A stretch of 64,000 nucleotides of DNA, taken from Rhizobium leucaenae USDA 9039. GTDB lineage: Bacteria; Pseudomonadota; Alphaproteobacteria; Rhizobiales; Rhizobiaceae. Positions 8,850 to 17,472 of this stretch are shown here, in pieces. The notes under the pieces are model-generated. The model saw only the letters and a list, made by a program, of their open reading frames with translations, had not been told where the DNA came from and did no database searches. The position numbers were made by a program, and so were the translations under genes. The stretch lies in contig NZ_AUFB01000008.1 in NCBI RefSeq assembly GCF_000426285.1, forward strand, positions 124,001 to 188,000, in the 5' to 3' direction. Every line of letters starts with the position of its first letter. Position 1 is the first letter of the stretch.

Positions 8850-9785
8850 TCATCCCGCATTGGCGGATCGATCGTCAGATGAATCATCGGCGTGAATTCG
8901 ATCGCGGCCCCCAAGCTTTGCCATGTAAAGTGCTCGGTCCGCGCGGGCATAAAGACTGAGGGCTGTGTCGCCCGACTGGGCGCAGGCTAGACCCGCCGAA
9001 AATGTGTACTGAAAATCTGGATGCTCCGGCAGCGGCCTGGCTTTGCGAACGGAAACGAGCATCCGTTCGACGATCAAGCGTGCCTGGGCGACGGGAGTGG
9101 ATGGAAGTGTGAGCACGAACTCTTCCCCGCCTATCCGTCCAAAGCAGTCGGTGCGCCGGACCAGGCTGTGAACCCGCTTTGCGAAGTCTCTGAGCACCAG
9201 GTCGCCGATCTGATGGCCAAATTGGTCATTGATGCTCTTGAAGCGGTCGATATCGAGGACGCAGAGGCAGCCAAGCAATGGCTCAGCATCTCCTCGTGGC
9301 TGCAACATGTCTTCGATGCGGGCGGTGACGAAGCGGCGATTGGCAATACCGGTCAGTTCATCGGTATAGGACGCCTTTATCGCCAGATCCCGGTCCTGCC
9401 GGACGGTGCGCGACTTTGCCTTCAAAGCCGTCACATCGCTGGCGACACAAAGCATCCAGCCATCTTTTTGAACCATCTCCGTCATCCACAGCCAGCGTCC
9501 GTCGACAAGATCGGTCTCAAAGGCTCTGAAGCCAGTCTTCCCGCGGCGAGACTGAGTGGAGATCAGCCATTCTTCAAAGTCCGCGGCGTGGATGACGGTC
9601 CCGCGTTTCGCATTGAAATTCCGCCGCATCAGATCTGGCCAGAACGGCGTTGCATCCGGCTCTATGAAAAAGGCCGTCCGAAATGCCTTATTTGCATAGC
9701 GCAATCGGTCGAACTCATCGTAGGCAGCTACGAGAACAGGAGTGGTCTCGAACAGTTCAAACAGTCGGCTGATGTCGTTATCCAT
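8850..9785 (-). CDS. PAS-GGDEF diguanylate cyclase
   Basis: This 311-residue protein has an N-terminal PAS domain (about 5-125; it opens with a LFELFETTPVLVAAYDEFDR pattern) and a GGDEF domain from about 140, with YTDELTGIANRRF, an RRTD inhibitory site and a GGEEF active site. Both sites are intact, so synthesis of c-di-GMP with feedback inhibition is expected. No membrane segment is visible; the PAS domain would sense an internal signal. It is transcribed towards the decarboxylase gene, with a 193-bp gap that holds no gene I can recognise. No EAL domain follows. Confidence 0.88.
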   Translation of the reverse strand: MDNDISRLFELFETTPVLVAAYDEFDRLRYANKAFRTAFFIEPDATPFWPDLMRRNFNAKRGTVIHAADFEEWLISTQSRRGKTGFRAFETDLVDGRWLWMTEMVQKDGWMLCVASDVTALKAKSRTVRQDRDLAIKASYTDELTGIANRRFVTARIEDMLQPRGDAEPLLGCLCVLDIDRFKSINDQFGHQIGDLVLRDFAKRVHSLVRRTDCFGRIGGEEFVLTLPSTPVAQARLIVERMLVSVRKARPLPEHPDFQYTFSAGLACAQSGDTALSLYARADRALYMAKLGGRDRIHADDSSDDRSANAG

Positions 9786-9977
9786 TCGATCGATTTTGAC
9801 AATCCTGATTGCACGTTCCGATGAAGCCGGACGTTGAAGGCCCCGCAGCGTCTGTTAGAAGTTTGTGGTGGAACGATGACCAGGTCAAGCTTGAGTGCGC
9901 CGGTAGACCTCTGTTTGCCCATGCATTCTTCGAATGGTTTTCGAAGCGACAGGCATAAAGCCGTCCAATTCCTAGGC

Positions 9978-10295
9978 CTAGACAACGCTCGCAGCGATAT
10001 CGATCGGATCGCTTCGTCCGCTCCGTCTGATCGCCTGCGGCGGCTGTCCGATCTCCGCCAGAAACGCCCGGCTGAACTGGCGTGGACTGAGGCTTGCCAC
10101 CTTTGCCAATGCGGTCACGGACAGTTCCGTCTGCAGGTTGCGCCGTGCATAGGTCAGCGCACGCTGAATGCGATCGGATCTTGGTGCGAGATCAAGAAGC
10201 TCGGAGAACTGCGACTGTTCCCCTAGTCGTCTGTGATAGACGACCAGCTTGCGTGCGACCGAGCGCGAAGGCCTCACACATGAGGTCTTCATCAA
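9978..10295 (-). pseudogene. Remnant of GlxA-type AraC regulator
   Basis: This 105-codon frame matches only part of a GlxA-family regulator (DJ-1/PfpI domain plus AraC HTH). The KLVVYHRR linker, SDRIQRALTYARRNL and the first helix-turn-helix LSVTALAKVASLSPRQFSRAF are well preserved. The N-terminal DJ-1 domain and the second HTH are missing, and the frame runs into unrelated residues after EIGQPPQAI. It is therefore a truncated remnant. A complete GlxA protein has about 320 residues. It lies downstream of the M20 hydrolase gene on the same strand and may once have regulated that amino-acid module. Confidence 0.72.
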
Positions 10296-10398
10296 TCAAT
10301 CGCGATCACAATTGCGCCGAGGGTTCGCCAACCATCCAGCTGCGCTTCACCAGCTCCTTCCTTGCCGTCTGCATCGGCGATCTTGTCACCATCGAGCT

Positions 10399-11640
10399 TC
10401 AGCGCGCCTTTGCCGTAAGCTGCCGGACAACATCCAGGAGCATGTTCGCTCCGGCAATCAAGTCCGCATCGGGTGTGTTTTCCCTTGGATTGTGGCTGAT
10501 GCCGCCGATGCTCGGAACGAAGATCATCGCGGCCGGCGCTATCCTCGCAATCATCTGCGCATCGTGCCCGGCACCGGATGTCATGCGTCGGCATGAGTGA
10601 CCGCCGCTTTTCGCAGCGCCTTCGATCATCTCGACGATATTGCGATCGAACTGCACCGGCTCGAAACGGGCGAGGCGTTCGACCTTGATCGAGACGCCTT
10701 CCTGCTGCTCAAGCTCTTCCAGAAAGGACGCCAGCGCGGCCTCTTCTTGCCGCAGCCGGCTTTCGTCCGGATCGCGCAGATCGACGGTGAACGCAGCGCG
10801 TGACGGAATGACGTTGATGGCGTTCGGCTGAAACTCCATACACCCGACCGTGGCGACTGTCGGCGTGTTGGAATTCTTCGCCCGGTCCCGAAGGAAGATA
10901 ATCACCCGTGCGGCAACATAGCCTGCGTCGCGTCGCATCGAAATCGGCGTCGTTCCGGCGTGGTTCGCATCGCCCTCGATCGTCACCCTCTGCCAGGATA
11001 TGCCCTGCAGATTTTCGACGGCACCGATCTGGACGCCTTCGCGTTCGAGCACCGGCCCCTGCTCTATGTGCAGCTCGATATAGGCGTGTGGACGCATGAA
11101 GCCCGGTTCATGCTTTCCATCATAGCCGATGCGTTGCAGTTCGCTGCCAAGGGCGCTGCCGTCAGTGCCGACCGTCGCCAGCGCGATCTCGACATCGAGC
11201 CCGCCCGCATAGACGAGCGATCCCATCATATCCGGAGCGTAACGGACGCCTTCCTCGTTGGTGAATGCCGCCACCACAATTGGCCGCGACGGCTCGAATC
11301 CAGCTTCCAGAAGTGTCTCTATCACCTCAAGTCCCGACAGCACGCCGTAGCATCCGTCATAAATGCCCGCGTTGATGACGGTGTCGATGTGAGAGCCGAG
11401 CATGAGCGGAGCCTCATCGGCAACGCCGATGGGCTTCCATATCCCGAAAATATTGCCGATCCGGTCGACGGCAAGTTCCAGCCCTGCTTGCTCGATCCAC
11501 GAGACGAACTTGTCGCGACCCAGCTTTTCGGAGTCCGTCGCGGCGAGACGGACGAGTTGACCACCGCCATCGCGGCCGATGTTGCCGAGTTCTGTCAGAC
11601 GGCCAAGCAGCCGTTCGGGATTGATGGAGTTGTTGCTCAT
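10399..11640 (-). CDS. M20-family amidohydrolase (allantoate / N-carbamoyl amino acid hydrolase type)
   Basis: This 413-residue metallo-amidohydrolase cleaves carbamoyl or ureido groups; the family includes allantoate amidohydrolase and N-carbamoyl-L-amino acid hydrolase. Visible metal-site motifs are LGSHIDTV, the NEEG signature with the catalytic glutamate (AAFTNEEGVRY), ELHIEQGP in the dimer region, and the final SGAGHDAQ. The length is normal. Its start overlaps the stop of the diaminopropionate ammonia-lyase gene by 4 bp (ATGA), which implies translational coupling. The pairing of an M20 hydrolase with this lyase recalls E. coli ygeX-ygeY. Exact substrate unknown. Confidence 0.9.
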   Translation of the reverse strand: MSNNSINPERLLGRLTELGNIGRDGGGQLVRLAATDSEKLGRDKFVSWIEQAGLELAVDRIGNIFGIWKPIGVADEAPLMLGSHIDTVINAGIYDGCYGVLSGLEVIETLLEAGFEPSRPIVVAAFTNEEGVRYAPDMMGSLVYAGGLDVEIALATVGTDGSALGSELQRIGYDGKHEPGFMRPHAYIELHIEQGPVLEREGVQIGAVENLQGISWQRVTIEGDANHAGTTPISMRRDAGYVAARVIIFLRDRAKNSNTPTVATVGCMEFQPNAINVIPSRAAFTVDLRDPDESRLRQEEAALASFLEELEQQEGVSIKVERLARFEPVQFDRNIVEMIEGAAKSGGHSCRRMTSGAGHDAQMIARIAPAAMIFVPSIGGISHNPRENTPDADLIAGANMLLDVVRQLTAKAR

Positions 11641-12857
11641 CCCGCGATCCTTTCTGCATTCCTCGACAGCACTTTCGACGGAGTTGCTCCGACGAACTTT
11701 TGATAAAGGTTCGGATCGGTCGCGCCTTCGGTGTTGATCAGGAATACGCGCGACTTCGCGCCGAGACCGATCTTGTTGCCCAGCGCCTTGTCCGCGGCCA
11801 AATTCAGAAGGGCGGCAAGCCCTACGCCGCCGCTTTCGCCCGCAACCATTGCAGGGTCGAAACCTTTGGGATTGGCAAGGAGCTTCATGGCCGCGATAGC
11901 TTCGGAATCTTCGACGGTCATGAACGCGTCGGCGGCACGCGAAAGGATACGCCAGGCGACCAAGGATGGCTCATAGCACTCGAGCATCGCCATCACCGTA
12001 GCTTCGCCATGCTCGACCCTCACCGGATGGCCGGCGCGGGCCGTCTCGAAAAGGCAGGCTGCGCGAGCCGGATCGACGACGATGAAAGAGGGGCGAGCGT
12101 CCCCGAAGAGGACGGAGAAATGGCCGGCCACGGTCGCGGCGATACCTCCGACGCCGGCCTGAACGAACACATGGGTCGGTGTCTCCGGCATTTGCCGAAG
12201 CGCTTCGCTGAGGAGGGCGGTGTATCCCTGCATGACAAGGCCGGGGATGCGCTCGTAGCCCGGCCAGGACGTGTCTGAGACGGTGATCCAGCCCTTCTCT
12301 TCGGCGATGCGCGTGGCCTCGCGAACCGAGTCGTCGTAGTTGCCATCCACGCGGACCATGTCGGCCCCGTAGCGCGCGATCGCGGCGACACGTTGCTCGC
12401 TGACACCCGAATGAACGAAGATCGAGCATTTCGCACCGACAAGCTGCGCACCCATGGCCACCGAGCGGCCGTGGTTGCCGTCGGTTGCGCAAGCGAATGT
12501 CATCCTGGCGGCCACGGCCTTCACGTCGTCGTTCTGTAGTTCGCAGATGTCCACTTCTCGGCCAAGCTCTTTCGAGGCTTCCTCAAGAACAAGCCGGATT
12601 ACGGCATAGGAGCCGCCAAGCGCCTTGAAGCTTCCAAGGCCGAGCCGGTGACCTTCGTCCTTGATGAAAATCGATCCAACGCCGATCTCGCGGGCGAGTG
12701 CCGGCAAAGACATGAGGGGAGTGACCTTGTGGTCCTCGCGATGCCGCAGGAAGCGTTCGACCTCTTTTGCTGCCGCGACGCTCAGAATTTCGGCATCTCC
12801 GGTCTCCAAGGGCATGTGATGATCGGCTTGATCGTTCAGGATGAACATTGTCGGCAC
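11637..12857 (-). CDS. dpaL: Diaminopropionate ammonia-lyase
   Basis: This 406-residue fold-type II PLP enzyme converts 2,3-diaminopropionate to pyruvate and ammonia. The PLP lysine lies in LGLGSFKALGGSYAV, the family-typical ATDGNHGRSVA loop follows, and a GVGGIAATVAGHF phosphate-binding glycine loop comes later. Length agrees with the E. coli enzyme (about 398). The gene is the first of a two-gene operon with the M20 hydrolase and is divergent from an Lrp/AsnC regulator across 159 bp, which is a common regulatory layout for amino-acid degradation. Confidence 0.9.
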   Translation of the reverse strand: MPTMFILNDQADHHMPLETGDAEILSVAAAKEVERFLRHREDHKVTPLMSLPALAREIGVGSIFIKDEGHRLGLGSFKALGGSYAVIRLVLEEASKELGREVDICELQNDDVKAVAARMTFACATDGNHGRSVAMGAQLVGAKCSIFVHSGVSEQRVAAIARYGADMVRVDGNYDDSVREATRIAEEKGWITVSDTSWPGYERIPGLVMQGYTALLSEALRQMPETPTHVFVQAGVGGIAATVAGHFSVLFGDARPSFIVVDPARAACLFETARAGHPVRVEHGEATVMAMLECYEPSLVAWRILSRAADAFMTVEDSEAIAAMKLLANPKGFDPAMVAGESGGVGLAALLNLAADKALGNKIGLGAKSRVFLINTEGATDPNLYQKFVGATPSKVLSRNAERIAG

Positions 12858-13016
12858 GTCCTCTTTGAATTGATGGTGAATGACAATTACTTCATCTCGA
12901 ATGAGAAAGGCGCTCCATTTTGATGCTACGTATGCAACATTCGCTCGCTATGGAGGTGAAAAATGAATTTGATTCGCCCTGAGATGAAATCTCGATAATC
13001 GGCCAAGGAATGAAAC

Positions 13017-13523
13017 ATGCCGAAAAAGATGCCTGCCGAAACGGTCGAGCTCGATCGCTTCGATCTTGCGATCCTCGACGTTCTGCAGCGCGACAACAAG
13101 ACGCCGCAGCGGTCGATTGCGGAGGTGATCGGTCTTTCCGCCCCGGCGGTCCAGCGGCGCGTGAAACGGATGGAGGAGACCGGGACGATCATGGCCAATG
13201 TCGCGGTCGTGAACCCTTTACACGTTCGCCAGGAAATTACGGTGTTCGTCGAAGTGGAGATGAATAACGAATATCAGGACATGCATGATCAGGCCAAGAA
13301 GGCCTTCAGCGAAGCGCCCGAGGTGCAGCAGTGCTACTACGTCACCGGGGAGGTGGACTTCATTCTCTTGGTCGTCGTCCGGACGATGGCGGACTACGAG
13401 GCCATGACCAGACGTCTGTTCTTCGCCAACAATAACGTGAAACGCTTCCGCAGCTTCGTCACGATGGACAGGGTGAAGGTGGGCCTGAACGTTCCTCTGG
13501 ATATTCGCCGAGACCGCACGTAA
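13017..13523 (+). CDS. Lrp/AsnC family transcriptional regulator
   Basis: This 168-residue regulator has an N-terminal winged HTH (residues 12-72: LDRFDLAILDVLQRDNKTPQ and the recognition region SAPAVQRRVKRME) and a C-terminal RAM/AsnC ligand domain with the GEVDFILLVVV pattern. It is divergent from dpaL, so it most likely controls the dpaL-hydrolase operon in response to an amino acid. The alternative is control of the downstream malonyl-CoA synthetase gene, 219 bp away on the same strand. A remnant of another gene lies in that space. Confidence 0.92.
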   Translation: MPKKMPAETVELDRFDLAILDVLQRDNKTPQRSIAEVIGLSAPAVQRRVKRMEETGTIMANVAVVNPLHVRQEITVFVEVEMNNEYQDMHDQAKKAFSEAPEVQQCYYVTGEVDFILLVVVRTMADYEAMTRRLFFANNNVKRFRSFVTMDRVKVGLNVPLDIRRDRT

Positions 13524-13582
13524 AGGCGGGCCCGCATTCGGTGGCTGCCTCCTGGAAAACTGGTCAAGAAGGAAGACGGTGG

Positions 13583-13723
13583 ATGCGCCTTTGGAAAGTC
13601 GACGATATAGTTGCGAACCAAGAGACGCTGGCGCGATGGGGCGTGGTGGTTGCTGCTCCGCTCATCCGCCCGCTGCTCAAATCGCCTTGCCCGATAAACG
13701 CCGATATGTCGGCGCGATTCTGA
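13583..13723 (+). pseudogene. Likely C-terminal remnant of malonyl-CoA decarboxylase (matA)
   Basis: About 46 codons just upstream of matB read WKVDDIVANQETLARWGVVV and continue to a stop. From memory this resembles the extreme C-terminus of bacterial malonyl-CoA decarboxylases, where a Y-x-L/V-DDIxxN element is followed by a G-x-VVAS/A segment. In rhizobia matA lies directly before matB. The rest of matA is absent: the sequence immediately upstream is the end of the Lrp gene. I read this as a deletion scar that joined the Lrp gene to matB. The assignment rests on a short stretch and needs an alignment. Confidence 0.5.
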
Positions 13724-13741
13724 ACAGATGAGGAAGAGATC

Positions 13742-15256
13742 ATGAGCAATCATTTGTTCGAAGCCATCCGGAATGCTGCGCGCGGCGACTCGGTTTTCAT
13801 GGAGTTGGCCGATGGACGGACATGGACCTATCGACAGGTCCTGTCCTTTTCTGCTCGCCTGGCGCATGCGATCTCGTCGCTCGGCGTGCAGGCAGGAGAC
13901 AGGGTCGCCGTACAGGTCGAAAAAAGTGCCGAAGCCCTGATCCTTTACCTCGCCTGCATTCGGTGCGGGGCCATCTACCTTCCGCTAAATACCGCCTATA
14001 CGCTGGCAGAACTGGAATACTTTGTCGGCGACGCCGAACCTCGGCTCTTGATTGTCGCCCCTGCGGCGAAGGAGGCTGTTTCCTTAATAGCTGCGGCTTA
14101 CGGCGCGGTCGTGGAAACTCTGGACGCCGACGGCGGCGGATCCCTGATCGACATCGCCAACGGCCGGCCGGACGATTTTGCCGAGGCCGATCGTGGCGCT
14201 GACGACCTGGCGGCAATCCTATATACATCCGGAACCACCGGTCGTTCGAAAGGCGCTATGCTCACGCATGGAAACCTGCTCTCCAATGCATCGACCTTGC
14301 GCGACTATTGGCACTTCACGTCGGCTGACCGGCTCATACACGCCTTGCCGATCTTCCATACCCATGGTCTTTTCGTCGCGACGAATGTAACGCTGCTGGC
14401 CGGCGCCTCGATGTTCCTGCTTCCGAAGTTCGATCCCGAGGAAGTCCTTTCGCTGATGTCGCGATCGACGGTGCTCATGGGGGTTCCGACCTTCTACACG
14501 CGGCTCCTGCAAAATCCGCGTCTCAATAAGGATGCAGCCGCAGACATGCGCCTTTTCATATCGGGCTCGGCCCCGCTGCTTGCCGAAACCCACGCGGATT
14601 TCCGCAGCCGCACCGGCCATGCGATCCTGGAGCGCTATGGAATGACGGAAACGAACATGAACACTTCCAATCCCTACGATGGCGAGCGTGTTGCTGGCAC
14701 GGTCGGTTTCCCGTTGCCGGGCGTGACGGTTCGCGTGGTCGATACGGCGACCGGAAAGCCGTTGCCTGCCAATGAGACGGGCATGATCGAAATCAAGGGG
14801 CCGAACGTGTTCAAAGGCTACTGGCGCATGCCGGAAAAGACGGCCGCCGAGTTCACGCGGGATGGCTTCTTCATCACCGGGGACCTTGGAAAGATCGACG
14901 AGCGGGGCTACGTCCACATTGTCGGGCGCGGCAAGGATCTCGTGATCTCCGGCGGATACAACATCTATCCCAAGGAGGTCGAGGGGGAGATCGATCAGAT
15001 CGAGGGCGTGCTCGAAAGCGCTGTCATCGGTGTCCCGCATCCGGACTTTGGCGAGGGCGTAACGGCTGTCGTCGTGCGCCGGCCTGGAGCATCGGTTGAC
15101 GAAGCCGCAGTGCTGAAGGCCCTCGCCGAACGCCTCGCACGCTACAAGCAGCCGAAGCGGGTGATGTTCGTCGACGAACTCCCACGCAACACGATGGGAA
15201 AGGTCCAGAAAAATGTGCTGCGCGAGCAGTATGCCGGTCTGTTCGTGAGCGGTTGA
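13742..15256 (+). CDS. matB: Malonyl-CoA synthetase
   Basis: The protein has 504 residues, the exact length of Rhizobium leguminosarum MatB. It adenylates malonate and transfers it to CoA. The P-loop-like motif ILYTSGTTGRSKGAM, the A5 motif YGMTETNMN, and the A8 and A10 motifs (ITGDLGKIDERGY; RNTMGKVQK with the catalytic lysine) are complete. The MTETNMN variant is typical of malonyl-CoA synthetases. The ribosome site GGAAGAG sits just upstream. The usual partners matA (decarboxylase) and matC (carrier) are not found next to it, so malonate would enter other routes such as fatty acid or secondary metabolism, unless copies exist elsewhere. Confidence 0.93.
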   Translation: MSNHLFEAIRNAARGDSVFMELADGRTWTYRQVLSFSARLAHAISSLGVQAGDRVAVQVEKSAEALILYLACIRCGAIYLPLNTAYTLAELEYFVGDAEPRLLIVAPAAKEAVSLIAAAYGAVVETLDADGGGSLIDIANGRPDDFAEADRGADDLAAILYTSGTTGRSKGAMLTHGNLLSNASTLRDYWHFTSADRLIHALPIFHTHGLFVATNVTLLAGASMFLLPKFDPEEVLSLMSRSTVLMGVPTFYTRLLQNPRLNKDAAADMRLFISGSAPLLAETHADFRSRTGHAILERYGMTETNMNTSNPYDGERVAGTVGFPLPGVTVRVVDTATGKPLPANETGMIEIKGPNVFKGYWRMPEKTAAEFTRDGFFITGDLGKIDERGYVHIVGRGKDLVISGGYNIYPKEVEGEIDQIEGVLESAVIGVPHPDFGEGVTAVVVRRPGASVDEAAVLKALAERLARYKQPKRVMFVDELPRNTMGKVQKNVLREQYAGLFVSG

Positions 15257-15345
15257 TGCCCAGAGCCCGAGCTTGGCAGGAGGGCTGACGAGCAAAATGC
15301 CGAGACAGCAGGTCGGTTAGCCGTCGCTATCGCTCAGCGACTGCC

Positions 15346-16254
15346 TTATTCGCTGAAGGGTTTGCGCTGCTTTGTTGCGGTGGAGGGCATTTCGCCGAAG
15401 GATCTGCGATAAAGCGCTGCGAAGCGCCCCATATGGGAGAAGCCCCAACTCTGTGCGATTTTTGCAATCGACAGAGATGTGGTGGGATCCATCAGCGCAT
15501 TGCGAGCGCCCTCCAAGCGGATTGTCCGCAGATAATTGAGGGGCGTCGTGCCTTTGAATTGCTGAAAGGCAGCCTGCAGCGATCGAATGCTTGTGCCGGC
15601 CGCCTCGGCGATATCGGCGGTGTTCATCGGCAATGCGACATTAGCATGCATATATTCGATTGCTCTCTTCAAATGCTTAGGTATCGCCGGCGACGCTAAT
15701 TTTGCCAGCCGGCCCGAATAGTTGTTCGGGACCGTTTCCAGCAACATGATCATCATTGCATTCAACAGATGTTCGATGAGCATCGATGGGGGATGGGCAA
15801 AAAGGCTTGTGTCCAGACAACTCCAAATGAGGGTTCCCAGCATCCTTATCCGGGCGCCTCTTGCGGTCGCCAGACTAATTTCACCTGTAAAACTGATATC
15901 GTTGACAACGGGGGCGTCCAGCAATGTGCTCAGTTGCCGGATCATCGCGGACTTTTCGCATGCTATGCCGATATGGCTGAGGTCTACATGGGGTGTCAGC
16001 GTCTCGAAGCTTGACATATCGCCCAATAGAACGCTCGTCGGCTTCGAAGTGTCCTGTCTCTCGCTGGTTCCTATTGCTCTCGTATCCGCAAATGGGATGT
16101 AGAGTACAAAGACATCCGGTCCGTCCGAAAGTTGCGCTCTTATTTCGGAATGACGTCTTCCGTTCCAGATTCTGTAGTGCCCCAGGTGGTAATGCCGCTC
16201 TTCGACAGAGATCCATGGGGCTTGGTGTGACGCTTCCATCTTCAATGGCGTCAC
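15346..16254 (-). CDS. AraC family transcriptional regulator
   Basis: This 302-residue regulator has a diverged N-terminal sensing domain and a C-terminal double HTH (about 195-295). SIRSLQAAFQQFKGTTP is the first recognition region and SWGFSHMGRFAALYRRSFGEMP the AraC signature. It is similar in layout and C-terminal wording to the regulators at 17473-18471 and 40341-41372, which points to local paralogues. It converges on matB, so that gene is not an obvious target, and no divergent partner gene is visible. Confidence 0.9.
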   Translation of the reverse strand: MTPLKMEASHQAPWISVEERHYHLGHYRIWNGRRHSEIRAQLSDGPDVFVLYIPFADTRAIGTSERQDTSKPTSVLLGDMSSFETLTPHVDLSHIGIACEKSAMIRQLSTLLDAPVVNDISFTGEISLATARGARIRMLGTLIWSCLDTSLFAHPPSMLIEHLLNAMMIMLLETVPNNYSGRLAKLASPAIPKHLKRAIEYMHANVALPMNTADIAEAAGTSIRSLQAAFQQFKGTTPLNYLRTIRLEGARNALMDPTTSLSIAKIAQSWGFSHMGRFAALYRRSFGEMPSTATKQRKPFSE

Positions 16255-16528
16255 GGCCCATGCAGCGAGCTTGGACCCTTTGTCGAATTTGATCTCGAAA
16301 TCGGCATGATTTTCGTACCTCAGATTGCCTGCGGGATTGGAAATGGCCGTGACCTATCCATAGATAAAAGGATTGCGCGCCAGCGAATCCGGTTCCGCAT
16401 ATGTGGGATTGAGTGCCGTTTCGTACAGCAATCCGATATACGTACTGCGTATAGGCTATACGCTTAGCGCAAAATAATCTGCTCGCAGTTGCAGCATTTT
16501 CCTCTTGGCGGACTGGTGAAGCGGTACA

Positions 16529-16666
16529 TCGCCCGATTGCGGACAGGAAAATCTCTATCAACGCGGTCTCGATAAAGGCGGCTACGACGCGGTTTTCGTG
16601 GAAGTGAAAGCAACCAACGGCGGCATGCAGGCCGTGTCCGAGCGCAATGCGGCGCGGCCCGGGTGA
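16529..16666 (+). pseudogene. Unassigned coding-like fragment
   Basis: About 45 codons read like the end of a real protein (a GLDKGGYDAVFVEVKATNGG core and a stop at 16664-16666), with G/C-rich third positions like the flanking genes. No start codon or upstream domain is present in frame. I do not recognise the family. It lies in the 650-bp gap between two AraC genes that also contains a chemotaxis-receptor fragment, so I read the whole gap as gene debris. Confidence 0.3.
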
Positions 16667-16779
16667 GACTTAACCGTCAACCCACGGAGGAAACTAAGCC
16701 GGCCGATTTTACGGGGAGCTTTGCGGCTTCGCCGGGAACAAGATTTGCCGCCCCGCAAAAACGGAACCGCTATGCCGCC

Positions 16780-16845
16780 GACCAGGCCCTTGATCTCCTT
16801 GGCCGCCTGCGCCGAGCGCTGGGCAAGTTGAAATCCTTTTGCTTT
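16780..16845 (-). pseudogene. Fragment of methyl-accepting chemotaxis protein
   Basis: On the minus strand this stretch encodes QLAQRSAQAAKEIKGLV, which is the conserved post-hairpin segment of the MCP signalling domain (the intact counterpart at 28750 reads ELAQRSAKAAKEIKALI). The sequence on either side is not MCP-like in this frame. It is a remnant of roughly 20 codons from a lost or rearranged receptor gene. Confidence 0.6.
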
Positions 16846-16909
16846 TGAGCGTCGGCAGCCTCCTCCTGCAGCCGTGCGCCTTGAATTGTTTGAAAGAGCC
16901 CGTAAGCCC

Positions 16910-17140
16910 TCACGCCTTCTGCACTGCTCGCCCGTCGGTGTTCATGGCATGGTCCGCCACGGCTTCGATGTCGTGCTTCAGCGACGTGCAAAGCGCTTCC
17001 AGGTAGTTCGTTGCGCTGATGAGAAGCTCACGTTTGTTCGTCAAAAGGAATTCAAGTTCTTCGGGCGTCGCCGGAATATCCAGGGTGGAGGCATCCGGTC
17101 GATTGCGCTTTGGGGATGGAAACGGAATAAGATTCTGCAT
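16910..17140 (-). CDS. Small hypothetical protein
   Basis: This 76-residue protein begins MQNLIPFPSPKR, then has a predicted helical part, ELEFLLTNKRELLISATNYL and a second amphipathic helix. It contains no signal peptide or membrane segment. The family is not recognised. Its NYLEALC motif recurs in a broken frame at 39905-40089. The ribosome site is weak and the gene lies amid gene fragments, so it might itself be a remnant. Confidence 0.4.
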   Translation of the reverse strand: MQNLIPFPSPKRNRPDASTLDIPATPEELEFLLTNKRELLISATNYLEALCTSLKHDIEAVADHAMNTDGRAVQKA

Positions 17141-17472
17141 GGCATTCCAGAAATGAAAACACAGAGGCTCCGCTATCGGGCTCTTTGGGGATTGGTAGAA
17201 AAAAGCCGACTCAAATCATTTGTGCGGCGTGGAAGGCTTTCGACCGCGTGACGCAGAACGTCGCGGCAATTGTGCCTGGGTCGATGAATTGACGCCAAGT
17301 GTTAACAAAAACTGGATTTTTGCAGGTTTGCCTTGAGCATCCCTGTTGCGAAGGAACTTTGCTGCTCATTCTGGATATTGTGATGCAAGCTGGATATGAC
17401 GGCCTCAGCCAGCCGCCGCAAAGCTTCATCCACCACTGCGCCCTGATGGCCAATCACAGCTTGATGAAAATT
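17141..17472. other. Gap downstream of AraC gene
   Basis: This 332-bp stretch contains no recognised gene except a 51-codon minus-strand frame listed separately at 17302-17457. No terminator or strong promoter was identified. Confidence 0.4.
17302..17457 (-). CDS. Possible small protein, GTG start
   Basis: A 51-residue minus-strand frame starts with GTG and sits 15 bp downstream of the AraC gene on the same strand. Its composition looks coding (AVVDEALRRLAEAVISSL, then LHHNIQNEQQ), mostly one amphipathic helix. It has no recognised domain. It could be a true small protein co-transcribed with the AraC gene or the tail of a lost gene. Confidence 0.3.
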   Translation of the reverse strand: MIGHQGAVVDEALRRLAEAVISSLHHNIQNEQQSSFATGMLKANLQKSSFC

